A stretch of DNA of 64,000 nucleotides, from NCBI GenBank assembly GCA_034440615.1, contig JAOTOM010005102.1, forward strand, positions 124,001-188,000. Direction: 5' to 3'. The translations under genes and the position numbers were made by a program. A model generated the notes under the pieces. The model did not search any database, was not told the origin of the DNA, and saw only the letters and a program-made list of their open reading frames with translations. This DNA is from Ashinkailepas kermadecensis (Eukaryota; Arthropoda; Thecostraca; Neolepadidae). Shown piece after piece: positions 11,919 through 23,540 of the stretch (the first letter of the stretch is position 1; each line of letters starts with the position of its first letter).

Positions 11919-12346
11919 GCCTTTGAATATAAAATGGCCAAAAACCGAGGAGTTTCGGAAAAGTGGGGAGGGGCCCTAAGTAGGTAGGCGGCAGTCTTCA
12001 GATGTTCGCCCCCCACCCCGTGGACCAAATCCGGGCTACGTTTCTGCACAGTATACAAGCCAACATCCATGGTTTGGTAGCGTTCATATATGGTGCTGGT
12101 CAACTCTAGCTATTAGAGCGCCAATTCCCTCAAATTCTTTCCTATAAACCAGCATTTAATTATGCAGAGTATGACTTCAGCCAGCATATCTTATTGTAGT
12201 ATGAACAGGATGTAATGATCAAACAAGAAAACTATCGCGCGACGAGCGCGCTTTCACACTTACCTGTATTCAAAATCTCCTATCTCTCACCAGCCTTGCA
12301 TGCCTTTGATCTCCGTCACAAATAACCGTTGCTACTGACTCCAAGT

Positions 12347-12528
12347 CAGAGACTCGCCTGGGATATTATTTTGAGGGGGAGGGGCGTGTCCGTTGGCCAC
12401 TGCGGGGCCATCGTCGCCGTCCAACTGACACCTGCCCCGGCAGTGATGCTAAAGCAATGGGAAACGTCCTCTGACTGGGGGGGTAACTGGGGTGGTTCCC
12501 CCCAATTACCATGCTAGACGAGTCCCTG
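12347..12528. mobile_element. MITE family M2, copy 1
   Basis: The ends are CAGAGACTCGCCT (12347-12359) and AGACGAGTCCCTG (12516-12528), inverted repeats with few mismatches. The interior (GTGTCCGTTGGC, ACTGCGG.GGCC.TCGTC, CAGTGATGCTAAA) matches 30186-30310. It has no coding capacity. Confidence 0.55.
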
Positions 12529-12688
12529 CTACAAGTATTTCCTTATCTTGGAGGCGGAGTACCTGATGAATAGCCTTGGTTATCTTGATGGTATGCTTTC
12601 AGTGCCAATAGGTTACTGAGTGAGCCAGTAAATATCAAATGACTTGATGTTATCACATCGTCATGCTTTGTAAAACGTTCACCCTGGA

Positions 12689-12718
12689 TTTTAGCGGCAT
12701 ATAGTTATGCCGCTAAAA
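12689..12718. other. Perfect 13 bp hairpin
   Basis: TTTTAGCGGCATA and its exact complement TATGCCGCTAAAA are separated by TAGT. The hairpin lies immediately left of the 12734-12910 tandem repeat. Its function is unknown; it could be an end of a small fold-back element. Confidence 0.8.
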
Positions 12719-12733
12719 CTGGCCAGTTGTTAG

Positions 12734-12910
12734 GCAACCGGAACAACAAAATACAAGATTGGCACGCGAAGGAACCTCCTACCGGAACAAAACCGGAACA
12801 AAACCGGAACAACAAAATACAAGATTGGCACGCGAAGGAACCTCCTACTCCATAGCAACCGGAACAACAAAATACAAGATTGGCACGCGAAGGAACCTCC
12901 TACTCCATAG
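12734..12910. repeat. ~55 bp minisatellite, about 3 copies
   Basis: The unit is built from CAACCGGAACAACAAAATAC and AAGATTGGCACGCGAAGGAA followed by CCTCCTACTCCATAG. The first junction carries extra short ACCGGAACAAA triplications (12780-12810). Confidence 0.85.
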
Positions 12911-13219
12911 TCGAGCTATGACCCATCAGCATAAATACGAATGCTATCCTTGTATCCGTGGATCATAATCAATGCCGACATACGAAATTGGGCAGCGGCA
13001 GCGCCAGTCTTATTGCTGCCACACAGTGAAAGGTCAACGATAAGCTCGATTCGTTGCCATGGCGGCTTAGCTCGAATACAATGTTGAGCTGTGTGGCCTG
13101 GCTCCTTTTTGTATTTGCAAAGCGGATTGGCAATCGCATCAAATTTGTCCGGCCCTCGGGTGGGACTCTCGGCAGCAGCTTCTCCGTATCAGATGGATAC
13201 ACTGCATTAATTTACTGCG

Positions 13220-14590
13220 TCTGATGCAGCTGTTCGTTCAGTTCTGCAGAACATTAAGCCGCACAAGGATTGTTGGCCTGATATATCAGCGGAAGAATAG
13301 TTCGCGAATGTGCTGAGGAACTGACGGCACTTAGGAAAGTTCTGCAAGTCACCACTCCTTCGAGGCGCGTTCCCAAGAATGTGGAAACGAGCAAATGTGC
13401 CTGAAGAAAGGCAAGAGAAGTTCTCCTCTAAGTTATAGATCGATGTCACTCTTACTGATTTTAGGTAAAATATTAGGTTGAATCGTTTGCAACTCGTTTC
13501 CTCACATACAACCGGTTTCATCAGTTGAGCGACATGGATTTATGCCCGGCCGATCATGTGCCTCATACTTGGGGACGTTGCAATAACCGACCTGGAGCAC
13601 CATATCCGCTGGTCCGCAAACGGACATGCTATACACATCAGATAGTTTGGCTTTCTAGGATGTTGATCATCTCCGTCACAAATGGGAAAATTCGCATCAT
13701 ATATCGGGAAAAGCCATCGAATAGCTCGCTGCACATCTTTCAGGAAGGGAGCTGAGGGTTAAGCGTGCTTACCGTGGTTTCCTGTAAGTTGTTGCACGCA
13801 GAAGGCTGGCTCCACTTGTGCTCGCATGTGTTGGAGATCACTTACCAGCGCGGGTGTCACTTTGTGAAACTGACTGGGGGTGGGACAATTGATGTTTTTC
13901 TGGAATTTTTGTCCGAAGGGGCGCCATCGGCTGAAGAATATAACTCGTTGAACGGGGGAGTGGTACACTAGAGCGTTATGGAAGGGTGCCTCGATAGGCT
14001 CAATGGTTAAGCTTCAGCCTGATGGGGGGGGATTAATGATTGGGGCGCCAGTTACCCACCTTAGCGTATGCAAATATGCAAAGTGACACACCTGCTTATC
14101 AGTCTCCCTGAATACAAACCGTCTGATGTTTGCTGGTGACGTGAGAATACATCGAAAAGTGGACAGTCAGCCGAAATAGTGTCGATGAAGCGTGGCCTGG
14201 GTAAACTTCACAGACTTCCGGATACACTTCACAGACTTCCGGATAAACTTCACAGCTGGCCGGAGTCATGTGGCCTGGCGGTGAACCCGTCTAAGTGTAG
14301 AAAGTGTTAACACTGACGCTCCGCCATTCATAGATATCTGGTGAGCATAGTGTACACCGCCAAAAAGGGTAGCACACTTACGCTTCGCAACTCACCGATA
14401 TCTAGCGAACATAGTGTAGACGGTACACCGCCAGAAACGATAGCCGTCATGCCTGATGTTGGCGTCCTACTTGATCAAAATCCGGCATGTGGTCCCCAGT
14501 TGGATAAGATTATGTCAAGAGGAAATAGAGCACTTGGTCAGTTTACAACGTCATTTCAAGCAAGTAAAAGCGACAGACCACTATATGAAT
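13220..14590 (+). pseudogene. LINE relic A: jockey-like reverse transcriptase
   Basis: These are the decayed remains of the ORF2 polyprotein of a non-LTR retrotransposon, which would have copied element RNA at nicked target DNA. Pieces in different frames follow the family order. KPHKDCWPD.ISAEE (from 13250) and RGAFPRMWKRANVP (about 13367-13410) match the N-terminal RT region. GKILG (13464), ERHGFMPGRSCA (about 13528-13563) and SLAF.DVDHL (13644-13673, motif A, stop inside) follow, then SHHISGKAIE. FAGD (14129-14140) replaces the catalytic FADD. LAVNPSKCR comes next, then a DVGVLLDQ segment (about 14455-14480) and FQASKSDR. Stops and frameshifts throughout make it dead. A 21 bp triplication (14203-14265) sits just past the catalytic box. 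The 67 bp satellite abuts the 3' side. Confidence 0.85.
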
Positions 14591-14603
14591 GTGACCACAA
14601 GGG

Positions 14604-14871
14604 CACCATGAGAACATGTTGTGCCAGTTTCCGGCTCTGCCAATATCATCTGGCTGCGTGGATGACGTCACACCATGAGAACATGCTGTGCCAGTGTCCG
14701 GCTCTGCCAATATCATCTGGCTGCGTGGATGACGTCACACCATGAGAACATGTTGTGCCAGTGTCCGGCTCTGCCAATATCATCTGGCTGCGTGGATGAC
14801 GTCACACCATGAGAACATGCTGTGCCAGTGTCCGGCTCTGCCAATATCATCTGGCTGCGTTGATGACGTCA
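14604..14871. repeat. 67 bp satellite, 4 copies
   Basis: Units start at 14604, 14671, 14738 and 14805, exactly 67 bp apart, and are nearly identical. Each starts CACCATGAGAACATG and ends GATGACGTCA, so every unit carries the CRE-type palindrome TGACGTCA. The period is not a multiple of three and the frames rotate, so it is not coding. It follows directly on LINE relic A. Confidence 0.9.
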
Positions 14872-15195
14872 CAGCACCAATAATGGTTCCCTGGAGTGCA
14901 ACGGCATTTCGGAGTTGCAATTATAACAGCGCAGCGTCAGCAACATGATTTGATGCTCATAATGTATGTCCATAAGCGTACTATTTATTTTTTCTTTCTT
15001 TTGCAATGTTTCTTTTTCACTGACAGCATCAGTGCGGGCACTCAGGCTGAGAACGTGCTTCCGTGTTCCCTGCGCTAGATTAAACGCTGACACATATAAC
15101 GTTCCGCCGAATCCCTGGAATCTGCAGTGTTTTAGATAGAGGTCTGACAGCTGATGTATGATACCAGAGTGCATTACATTCTAAGAAACGTGCTG

Positions 15196-15327
15196 CCTTG
15201 TAAGTGATGTCGACATGTCGGTGACATTATGTTTCATCTAGATAGGTAGGCAGGTTAGGTTGTAATCCCTTGTAAGTGATATCGACATGTTGGTGACATT
15301 ATGTTTCATCTAGATAGGTGGGCAGGC
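15196..15327. repeat. 72 bp tandem duplication
   Basis: There are two units of 72 bp starting CCTTGTAAGTGAT (15196 and 15268). They share GTGACATTATGTTTCATCTA and differ at a few positions. The first unit ends with GGTTAGGTTGTAATC. Confidence 0.85.
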
Positions 15328-15461
15328 GCTCATTTTTCGTCGTAATACGTGGAACGATAATTGTACGCATGGCATGTTTCAAACTGCCTGACTTCGTCTG
15401 CGATTGGGAGTTAAACCAGTTGAGCATGAACAAATAAGCTAAACTAAATTAAGTGCGAAAG

Positions 15462-17590
15462 CTAAATGACAGTGCACGTTTCTCCCGAACTCAGTCGTAC
15501 GGGAAGCAAAGCGGGAGATGCCCAAGCTTGCGTTGTGTGTCTGGGGTTGTGTGCCAGCTTGCAAGAATGTTTTAGTCCCAACATTTCACGTCGAAGTGAC
15601 AAGGGAAGATTGTCGGCCTCAACAAGAACGCTGTTAGTTGGGAAGGCTCGAAGCGCGCCCGTACGGCATGGAGTGTAGTGCTGTACACAGCATCACGTGA
15701 GGGCTCAGCCGTCTGGAAAGCACCGTCATAAATAAACCCCTGAAGCCGTTCCGTGGCATCATTATATCTCAGTAAATCAGCAATACGTGTATATACGCTC
15801 CATATAAGCAACGATATACAGAGCTGCATACCGTTGCTTATGCTATGCAAGCTCTTGCATAACTTGTCCTCCAGACGGATAGTATAACTCTGCCTGAACC
15901 GCGTGATGTGCTCCCATGTAAGTATTATGACTATCCATCCACATTCCTAGAAACCTGACTGAGGACTGAAAGGACACGGGCGGTCCTAGAATCTTGGTGA
16001 CCAGGCTTGCGCATTGTCGGTGGCGACACAAGTGGACAGCGCCAGTCTGCATGGCAGAGGAGCGGAAGCCTGTGGTGTGACATTACGTTTCCAACTTATC
16101 GATGGCCATCTGAATTTTCCTCCGCGGATACGACAGTAACATTGCATTGACAGATCGTTCGGAAAGTACCACCACATTGACAGATCGTTCCGAGAGTAGT
16201 GCCACATTGACAGATCGTCCTGAGAGTAGCACTACATTGACGGATCGTCTCAAGAGTAGCACCCCATTGAAAGATAGTCCAGAGAGTAGCACTGCATTGA
16301 CAGATCGTCCTGAGAGTAGCACCACACTGACGGATCGTCCCAAGAGTAGCATCCCATTGAAGGATCGTCCAGAGAGTAGCACTACATTGACAGATCGTCC
16401 CGAGAGTAGCACCACATTGACAGACCGTCCCCCGAGAGTAGCATCACATAGACATCGTCCAGAGAGTAGCACCACACTGACAAATCGTCCCCTGAGAGTA
16501 GCACCGCATTGACAGACCGTCCCCCAACAGTAGCACCACATAGACAGATCGTCCCGAGAGTAGCACCACATTGACAAATCGTCCCCCGAGAGTAGCACCA
16601 CGTTGACAAATCGTCCCGAGAGTAGCGCCACATTGACCGACACCCCTCCCCCCGAGAGTAGCACCACATTGACAGATCGTCCCGAGAATAGCACCACACT
16701 GACAGACCGTCCCCTGAGAGTAGCACCACATTGACAGACCGTCCCCCGAGAGTAGCGCCACATTGACAAATCGTCCGCAAAAGCGCTTGCCGAATGAATA
16801 AACCAGTTCCTTTTCCACATTATTAAGGTGTGCATTTATATCGCAAGTCAGACTACACTTAGTACGCTCCTCAGTGGCACACCGGCTTGCAAAAATTGGT
16901 CTGAAAAAGCACTACCCATCGGAAACAACGTTTAGATAAGAAGCTCTTTAAAAATACCCATGCTATTGCGTGCTCCCAAGTCATGCAGCTTAATTAATAT
17001 ACCATGTCGCCATGCGGTGTCAAACGCGCCCACAAAATTGAAAAATATAGCTGTGGTATGTTGCTGTGTCATAAAACCAGATCGAACGAACGGGTTCGAG
17101 TCATTCCGAAAGTGGTATCGCAGGAAAGCACGTTAGTCGTGGTAAAATCCACCGCATTCGATTCACGCTGCTTTCATGTCTGTCGGTTACTAGTAGGTTT
17201 GTATCTCTCCGACAGCGTTTGTACTGTGTCGTCCACTACCTCCTTCTGCCTAAAGTAGTCTCGAATATTTATGCAGAGCACAGGTATTGAAGATGGAGGT
17301 CGTCTTCCTGAGACACGCGTTGTTATGCCGCCGCTGATAACACTTGTTAACCTATTGTGGTTATTAATTTATATTTTCCCAGACTCACGCTTATCCTCAG
17401 CAATCCTTTGCCTGGCAATCGCTCTTGCCTTCCTGAATTCGCACAAGAATGTCAGTCGATCCGTTGCGACAGAGCAAAAAGAACACAACTATAATGGAAT
17501 CTCGTCGTGTCCGTTCATTGCAGATACAAACTCAAAATCTAGTATAAATCTCACCTACCGACGGTATATTTTGTTTGGTTGGCACTAAGC
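15462..17590 (-). pseudogene. LINE relic B: I/jockey-type reverse transcriptase with expanded catalytic box
   Basis: On the minus strand, pieces appear in family order: FRKARAIARQRIAEDKRES (near 17400-17460), INNHNRLTSV, GRRPPSSIPVL and KEVVDDTVQTL (17220-17370), then a shortened RT with GAFDTAWRHGIL (near 17000-17040, motif A). KLHDLGARNSMG and GSAFSDQFLQAGVP (motif B region, near 16890) follow, then SAFADDLSMW (16755-16790, catalytic box). Past the 30 bp array come IQMAIDKLETWCHTTGF (16060-16110) and VRFLGMWMDS (about 15935). Then GAFQTAEPSR and NLPLSLRREMLGLKHSCKLA (15555-15615) lead to a stop at 15462. Frames change many times and the region before motif A is shortened, so it is inactive. 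The order and motifs are seen directly; the clade (I, Nimb or jockey) is inference. Confidence 0.85.
16133..16775 (-). repeat. 30 bp minisatellite expanded from the RT FADD box
   Basis: About 21 units of roughly 30 bp (some 31-33 from extra C residues) lie inside LINE relic B. On the minus strand the unit encodes DDLSMWCYSR. The first unit (right edge) is continuous with SAFADDLSMWRYSR, the RT catalytic box. The last unit (left edge) is continuous with the downstream RT region leading into IQMAIDKLETW. The array therefore sits exactly where one copy of this decapeptide is expected in an intact RT. The 250-codon minus-strand open frame and the 121-codon plus-strand frame are products of the repeat. 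Confidence 0.85.
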
Positions 17591-18349
17591 TTGAGTATTA
17601 GGATTGACCTACCTGGCAGTCCAAATATATTGACACGGGCCGCCAGACGAAGATTAAGTCATTGGAGTACATCCATCCAAAGAGCATATTATGTACTGGA
17701 CGCGTGAGCTATGCTAAGTGCCACTTGCATCACACAGGCACACATATTGAATTTCACACAAGTAACACAAAAACTGCACATATGATTTCCGCACGAAAAC
17801 ACCATATCAACTAGCCTGAGCTGGAAGTTGACATTTTGCAGCACACTGCTCGGTGCGCTTACTCGAAAACACTACAAGCTTTCCCGAGCATCGGGCAGCT
17901 CGCAGTAGCTATGGCACAAGCATAAAAACCAAGGTTTTATTTGAGCAAAAGCAGCCATCTGACAGTCGTTGGTTAGCCTGGGACGTAGCTATTTTCTTGA
18001 TTGTGCGGCCCATGCGACCACAAACCGGATCTATGGATCCACCAAATGTGCAACGGTAGTGTGGAACACACCTCTCCCCCGTTCAGCAACATCATTTGTC
18101 AATGTGTTAATCTCTCTGCCACCTTCTTACCAATTCTCCGTCATGGCCAAACACATAACGTGCACCCACCAGGAACTGGTGTAAGATTATACCTTGATTA
18201 ACCCTACCACTCCTTACAAAATAAATCGACGTATAATAGTATACTTCATAGTATTGTCTATGCTACTCAAATGTTCGCACTCTATGTTTGTCGGCAGCAA
18301 TTCAGCGGCCAAGTAAGTTGCAGAATGAGTTGAGATCGGACCCGGATTC
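17591..18349. other. Intergenic stretch, no gene seen
   Basis: This is unique-looking AT-leaning sequence. The right edge of LINE relic B may extend a little here on the minus strand (about 17600-17640). No other feature is supported. Confidence 0.4.
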
Positions 18350-18749
18350 AGGAACTTGCTAGAGGCTGGGGCGAAATCAAGAGAGACGGGGCCGGCATCT
18401 CGAAGAGGCGGCAGAATTTGGATCTGCTGGGCATATCTTCTGCCTGACGAGTCTGCTCCCCCCCCACCCGCCCCCTCCACCCCTACCCACACTTGCACTT
18501 CCCATGATGTTGAATTTTATTTTAAAGTGGTGCAGATCCAGTGAGCAATCCGCGTTTTCTTCTGGCTACCAGGCTGTTCAGCCGAAGCGTTTGGCGAAGC
18601 GTTTGGAGCTTAAATCAAGGCTCTCTAGACAAGGCCCTGGGCCATCCTAGCCAGAACTAACTTGTGTTAATGCTGGTAATCGAAAATAATAATTATCTTT
18701 CGAGCAGTGCTCCTTCGGTGTACTACGAACTCATTCGCAAACCGACCTG

Positions 18750-18910
18750 GCAAGAACGTGCTGCGCTCCATTCATCTAGACCGGGAAACGGCGGAATAAT
18801 TACACACATGACATGCAATCTAAATGCATCAATAAATCATCAAACCACCGACTATTAACGTCAGGGGTGTTGACAGGGTGTCGCCCACACGCGCCCCGGA
18901 CCATCGGATG
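18750..18910. promoter_or_regulatory. Candidate conserved non-coding element, homeodomain-like sites
   Basis: The block 18795-18860 contains GGAATAATTACACACATGAC, ATGCATCAATAAATCATCAA (TGATTTATTGAT on the other strand) and CTATTAACG, then GC-rich sequence. The density of TAAT and TGATTTAT cores resembles a developmental enhancer. This is inference from composition only; no conservation data are available here. Confidence 0.25.
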
Positions 18911-20860
18911 TGCGTTCACGCCCAGACGCACACTGCCGTATTATCGTAGCCGACACACAATATAACCCGTGCAACGAGCCAGTAGCCATCCGCCAAAACG
19001 CCTTGCTTTACACATTATAAGCGCAGCTTCCGTTTTATGTCAAAGCGTTGATTATGCGATGTGGTTGGATTATGTTTTCTTTTCCATATTGCTATTCTTT
19101 CTTATATTTATTCTTTCTTCGTATATTTCTCATATTCCTATTCATATTCTATAGTCTTCCTTTGATTACTTATATCTACAGCAAAGAGCTTACCATGTTG
19201 GAATTCATTGTTGTGCTAGTAACCACCCCATATGTTGTTGGTGTTTCATTATTGATTGGTTGTTATTGGGCGCCGGGCCTGCTTTGATTTGTTCATGATT
19301 AAAATATCGAACGAATGGAGTGTCGTCGCTCTCCGATCGCATGACAACAGACCGGTCCGCACCGGCAGGCTACAAGCGATTTGGGAGCAGAATGTGAGTG
19401 GAACCTACCGAAATGGAAACGCCTTGAGAGCAAGCAATAAAGCGCGCAGTATGGATCCGTTCTGCTTAAATTGTTTGCCTTACTCTTCATCTACGCACAC
19501 CCAACGAAACGTTGTGTGGCGAATGCGTTGCAGCGTATTCTGGACACATTCACTCTGACATTGTTGATGTCATTCTGTTAGTGAAGAAGAGCATTTATCA
19601 ATTTTTGACTGACCAACATGAGGGATAATTTTCTGCATAACTCTCTGTTGCTCCGAGCTCCAGCGTCCGGTCCAGAACCTCCCTTCGCTACGTCACACGA
19701 GCACCCCGCAATCTCACGTGCAGTGATGTTGCAACCGTTCCCAACCCATGACGCCACTTGTCGATCTGTTTCAAACCGTCACCAATTGACTCGTAGAGTG
19801 CGATTCATAACTGCATCTTTCATTCTGTTCTGTGAACACGAGATCAAGCATGCGAGATAAAGTTTACTTTCGTCGCCGTGTCCACCCGAGCGGATTTTAG
19901 TGTGCAAGACACACCACGTCAGAACTCCGCAAATCTGTTGAAACCATTGTGCATGTTGTTCATCAGAGAAGTCGAGAAAGAGATACAGGTATGGGCATCA
20001 GGCAATTATTTCGGGTCCCTGCTACCCTGGACCCGAACCTTTATTTAATGACATCAAATGACGGGCGTCGGATATCTTTTTTCTATAGGAAAGGAAGTGC
20101 ACTATATGGTATTGAACTGCACAAAATAACTTTCCTACGTCCTTGGCTCAATTTTCATACAAACATCGATTGATTCCCGTGTAAATTGTGAGGGCAATAT
20201 TCCATGCCGAATGGACAGAATAATCCATCCATTATTTAGTACTGGTCAACTGCTAGGTATATCCTATATATGTTCTTTTGTCTTGTATTGTTCTCAATGA
20301 GCGCATTAGCTGCCATGCTGAATGGCGGCTTAGCAGCCAGGTGAACTGGTTGAGGCAGAAGTAGCTGGCCGGCGTGTGTTGAGTGGTCCACCCTGTGTGC
20401 GACACCCACCTGGTGTAGGATACACACCTGGTGTGGGGCACGCCCTCCTGCAGTTAGCAATAATTCTCTGTTTAGCACCTCGCTGTTGAACGGCAGGATG
20501 CTCCGAATAAGTCCAGTTCCGACGGCCGCTGCAAATGCCCTTTTTCCTGGCGTTGTTCTGTCGTTCGCTGCACCCGTGCGCGATGAAGACGCCGACATGT
20601 GTTGCTCGGCGATTTAATTTGCGTGTTGAAAACATCGGCACGCACGGATGTGTACCCGCACCGCGCAGCCATTCCCCCTGAACCCAAGTTCATCAGGACC
20701 GTCACATGGCGTGCGGATGTAGTGTAGTCCTTCACCGAACTGAGCGGGGTCACGCGGCTATTCCCAATATCATTTATGCACGTGCGCTGTTGCATGCCGG
20801 AGTGTCTTTGTGTGGTTGGCCTTTATTGAGTCTGAAACATTATTACCCGAACGGAAACTT
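18911..20860. other. Intergenic stretch, no gene seen
   Basis: The open frames at 19048-19287 (hydrophobic, Phe/Leu/Ile-rich from T-rich DNA), 19949-20173 and 20236-20598 have no recognisable domain. No repeat longer than short GGTGTGG-type words (20380-20445) is evident. Confidence 0.4.
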
Positions 20861-20899
20861 GTTCGGCCCTATCGCCGTCGATACGACGAGACATAAAGC

Positions 20900-21470
20900 G
20901 AATAACGCTGTCGTAACATGCGGGGATTTGCATGGGCGGCCGGGCCGACTAACTTCCGCGCCGCCCGAGCGCCGATCAACATCGCGGTGCCGGTGCGCTC
21001 CAATTTGTCGGCCGATCACTTGCCGCCACTTGAATGGAACACCAACAGCGCGGGCGGACGCCGGCCACGCGCCGCCCCGCCGCCGGTCGACAGCCTAATC
21101 GCGCCGACCGCGCTAACGAGGCGATAGCCATTACCCAGCCATGACTTAGTCGGGCCTCATGAAATTCTGACGCGCGCCGCCGGCCCGGCCCCGCGTGCCG
21201 GGCGCACCTAGCGGCCGGCCGGCGGCGAGGGGCAGGTGGCCGGCCGACCGCCCGCCCGCCCGGTAACTCCCGGCTCGCCTGACGACGCCGCATCGATTCG
21301 TGAGCCCCAAATCGTGCCGGTGACACCGCCGTCGACAGGAGACGTGATGACGGCCCGCCGCGCTCGTCAGAGACGTCGACTGCCGAGTCGGCAGCCGGCC
21401 GACTGGCCGGCCGGCTGGCCTCGGCGATTCCCAGGTCGTGGCATGCGATTCGATCCGTGTTGGGTGCTAG
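20900..21470. other. CpG-rich block
   Basis: The block is dense in CpG with GGCCGG words. The 180-codon minus-strand frame and overlapping plus-strand frames lack any domain. It is similar in kind to the block at 6746-8130. Confidence 0.4.
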
Positions 21471-21477
21471 ATGTGGC

Positions 21478-21640
21478 GGCGGTTTTGGTTTTGCGATGTG
21501 TCGTCTGTTGGATGGCATTGCGTCGCCAATTCTTCACGCCGTTCGGTCGCGGGCGAAGAGTAGCGACAGGCCAGACTCGAACACACAACACTTCGGTTGG
21601 GAGACGGGCACCTTACCCACAGACTACCCGCCCTCCTTGG
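21478..21640 (-). mobile_element. tRNA-derived SINE, copy 3 (diverged)
   Basis: On the minus strand the order is a tRNA-like head (GGGTAAGGTGCCCGTCTC, then GTTCGAGTCTGGCCTGTCGC), CTACTCTTCGCCCGCGACCG, GGCGTGAAGAATTGGCGACG, and an AAAACCAAAACC tail. It has the same modules as the copies at 6269 and 37201 but is clearly older, with many substitutions. No target duplication was found. Confidence 0.75.
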
Positions 21641-22314
21641 GTATGCATGTCCTCGCCAAATCCTCGCTGGGCTGCTTTCCGCTTATCTTTTCACGATTAC
21701 ATTTATAATAATAGTTTATACTTTATCGCCAAGCCATTGTACACCATAAAGTACAAGACATTGCCCATCATAAACACAATTATCTGCATGTTCTAACCTT
21801 CCGTACAAACGCAACATCCTATTGTTATTTGGATAGCAAACCATGTGGTAATAACCTAATTGTACACTATTGGCTCACATTCCTGTAGCTTACACAAACA
21901 ACTTGCACCTAGCCCATTGGCACCTAATGCGTGATATACTGCAAGTACTAGTATATGAGATACTTATAGAATACTGATAACATAACAAACAAGCATGGGT
22001 AGGGGGTCTTGTTGGGTGGATTGCTAAAGCATTGCAAGAAGTTACATCTCTTCAAATTAAAAAACCCCCCCCAAAAACCCCCCCCCCCCTCCCCTCGCTA
22101 TTTCAAACTCGTCGCAACTTAATATATTTGGGCACTCAGACAAAAAATTATGAGTTGTTATTGCATATCACTCGCATGTCTCGGAAACAGTGAATAATTA
22201 GTCCATCTGATGACATTATGCATCATCTCAGAGTGATTAATATTAAAGCACCGTGATTATGTTCCTCGCTGGATATAATACATGTTTTAGAACGACTTAG
22301 CTAGAGAAAAGCGT

Positions 22315-22420
22315 CCAAACTGCATAGCATGACCCCATACGAAGTGGTGTATGGAGAGAAGTAAACCGTATGGTCTGCTCTCATTACCGTACATTTCGAA
22401 TTTAATTACCAAGTGTCCTG
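22315..22420 (+). pseudogene. Possible LTR-retrotransposon integrase scrap
   Basis: Translation gives HSMTPYEVVYGEK followed, after a frame change, by KPYGLLSLPYISNL. This resembles the H.ST..P.ELVYGRKPRGPL signature near the C-terminal end of Ty3/mdg4-type integrases. Only about 30 residues fit and nothing else of an LTR element is seen, so the call is weak and chance similarity is possible. Confidence 0.3.
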
Positions 22421-23540
22421 CAGTTGATCGCTACAGACTAAGGGTGATGTACCATGCGTGGATATTGACAGGAGGCTTGGGGTTCTGGATCCCCTACGCG
22501 AAGCAACTTCATCTTTCAGGAAAGTACATTAAAATGCCAGGCAGGGAACACAGATTGCACCCACGCTTCCTCCCACAGAAGAACACCACATCAAGAAACC
22601 AATTATTTTCTGACTCTACTTTCCTTATACCTTCACATGCCTTCAAAAGCTGTGACAGATTGCGTTGCTTGTGACTAGTCTGGATTCGTTAATATCAACG
22701 GGAAGGAGACCAGGGATATTTCGAACTGTAGGGCGAATTCATTTCAGCAGCCTGTTCGTGTTCGATGTAATTTTACACGGGGTCAAAGCCAAGATAACAC
22801 AGCTCGCGGCAAACAGAGGCGAAGTTGGCAAAGTTTGCCACGTGGTCGCTCTTGTTGGTGGTAAACATGATTAAGAACTATTCCCTGAAGTTTGTCATGA
22901 AACATTGGCGACAAGCAATTGATTATCGCGGGCTAGCGACTTCAGTCCCGCGTCCCCGCATTCCTCAAATAACTGCTCAACACATCTGACTCTCCTTCCT
23001 TCAGGTCAAGTGACACTTCAGGTCAAGTGACACACCACACACGATCTGAACCGGCCGATTTTGCAGGCGTCTTGATGGTCCTAACTCAAAGCGTTTCCAG
23101 GTAGGCACCATCACAAGTGCGAGGGAGGATGAAGACGGCACTGCCCTTCGCCTTTGTGAGAGTTAACAACTGCACCGGCGCTAGCCGTTGGGGAAACTTC
23201 GTTGACGAATAATCGTCTGGTGACGACCTCAATTTGACGAGACGATCTGGACTGGAAAGCGCAATTATCTTTACGACACCAAGCTACATTGCTCGCCAGT
23301 CTTTTAATGAATGAGCACAGCACAGCCACCAAGAACGAGGCAGTTGTTCCATCCGTGCGTGGGTTCAGCTGCCTGAATGTGATGCACCCGAGTGGGTTTG
23401 CTTCTGTCTCAGTTTGAGCGAACCCCGACCGGAGATGCCGCAGAAGCACGCAGCCTGCGCTATGTGGTACTAGTGTTCGGCCTTTTGTTGTGTTGATTGC
23501 TTACATGAAGTGTTAGAGTAGCTTTTTGTTTTATCCGATG

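Noticed and set aside
14604..14871. CRISPR-like array
   Set aside because: The units are contiguous repeats without unique spacers, in a eukaryotic repeat context. None of the tandem arrays here has repeat-spacer structure.
16083..16835. 250-codon minus-strand frame as a repeat protein
   Set aside because: The frame is the tandemly expanded RT FADD-box unit, with length changes that break the original RT reading.
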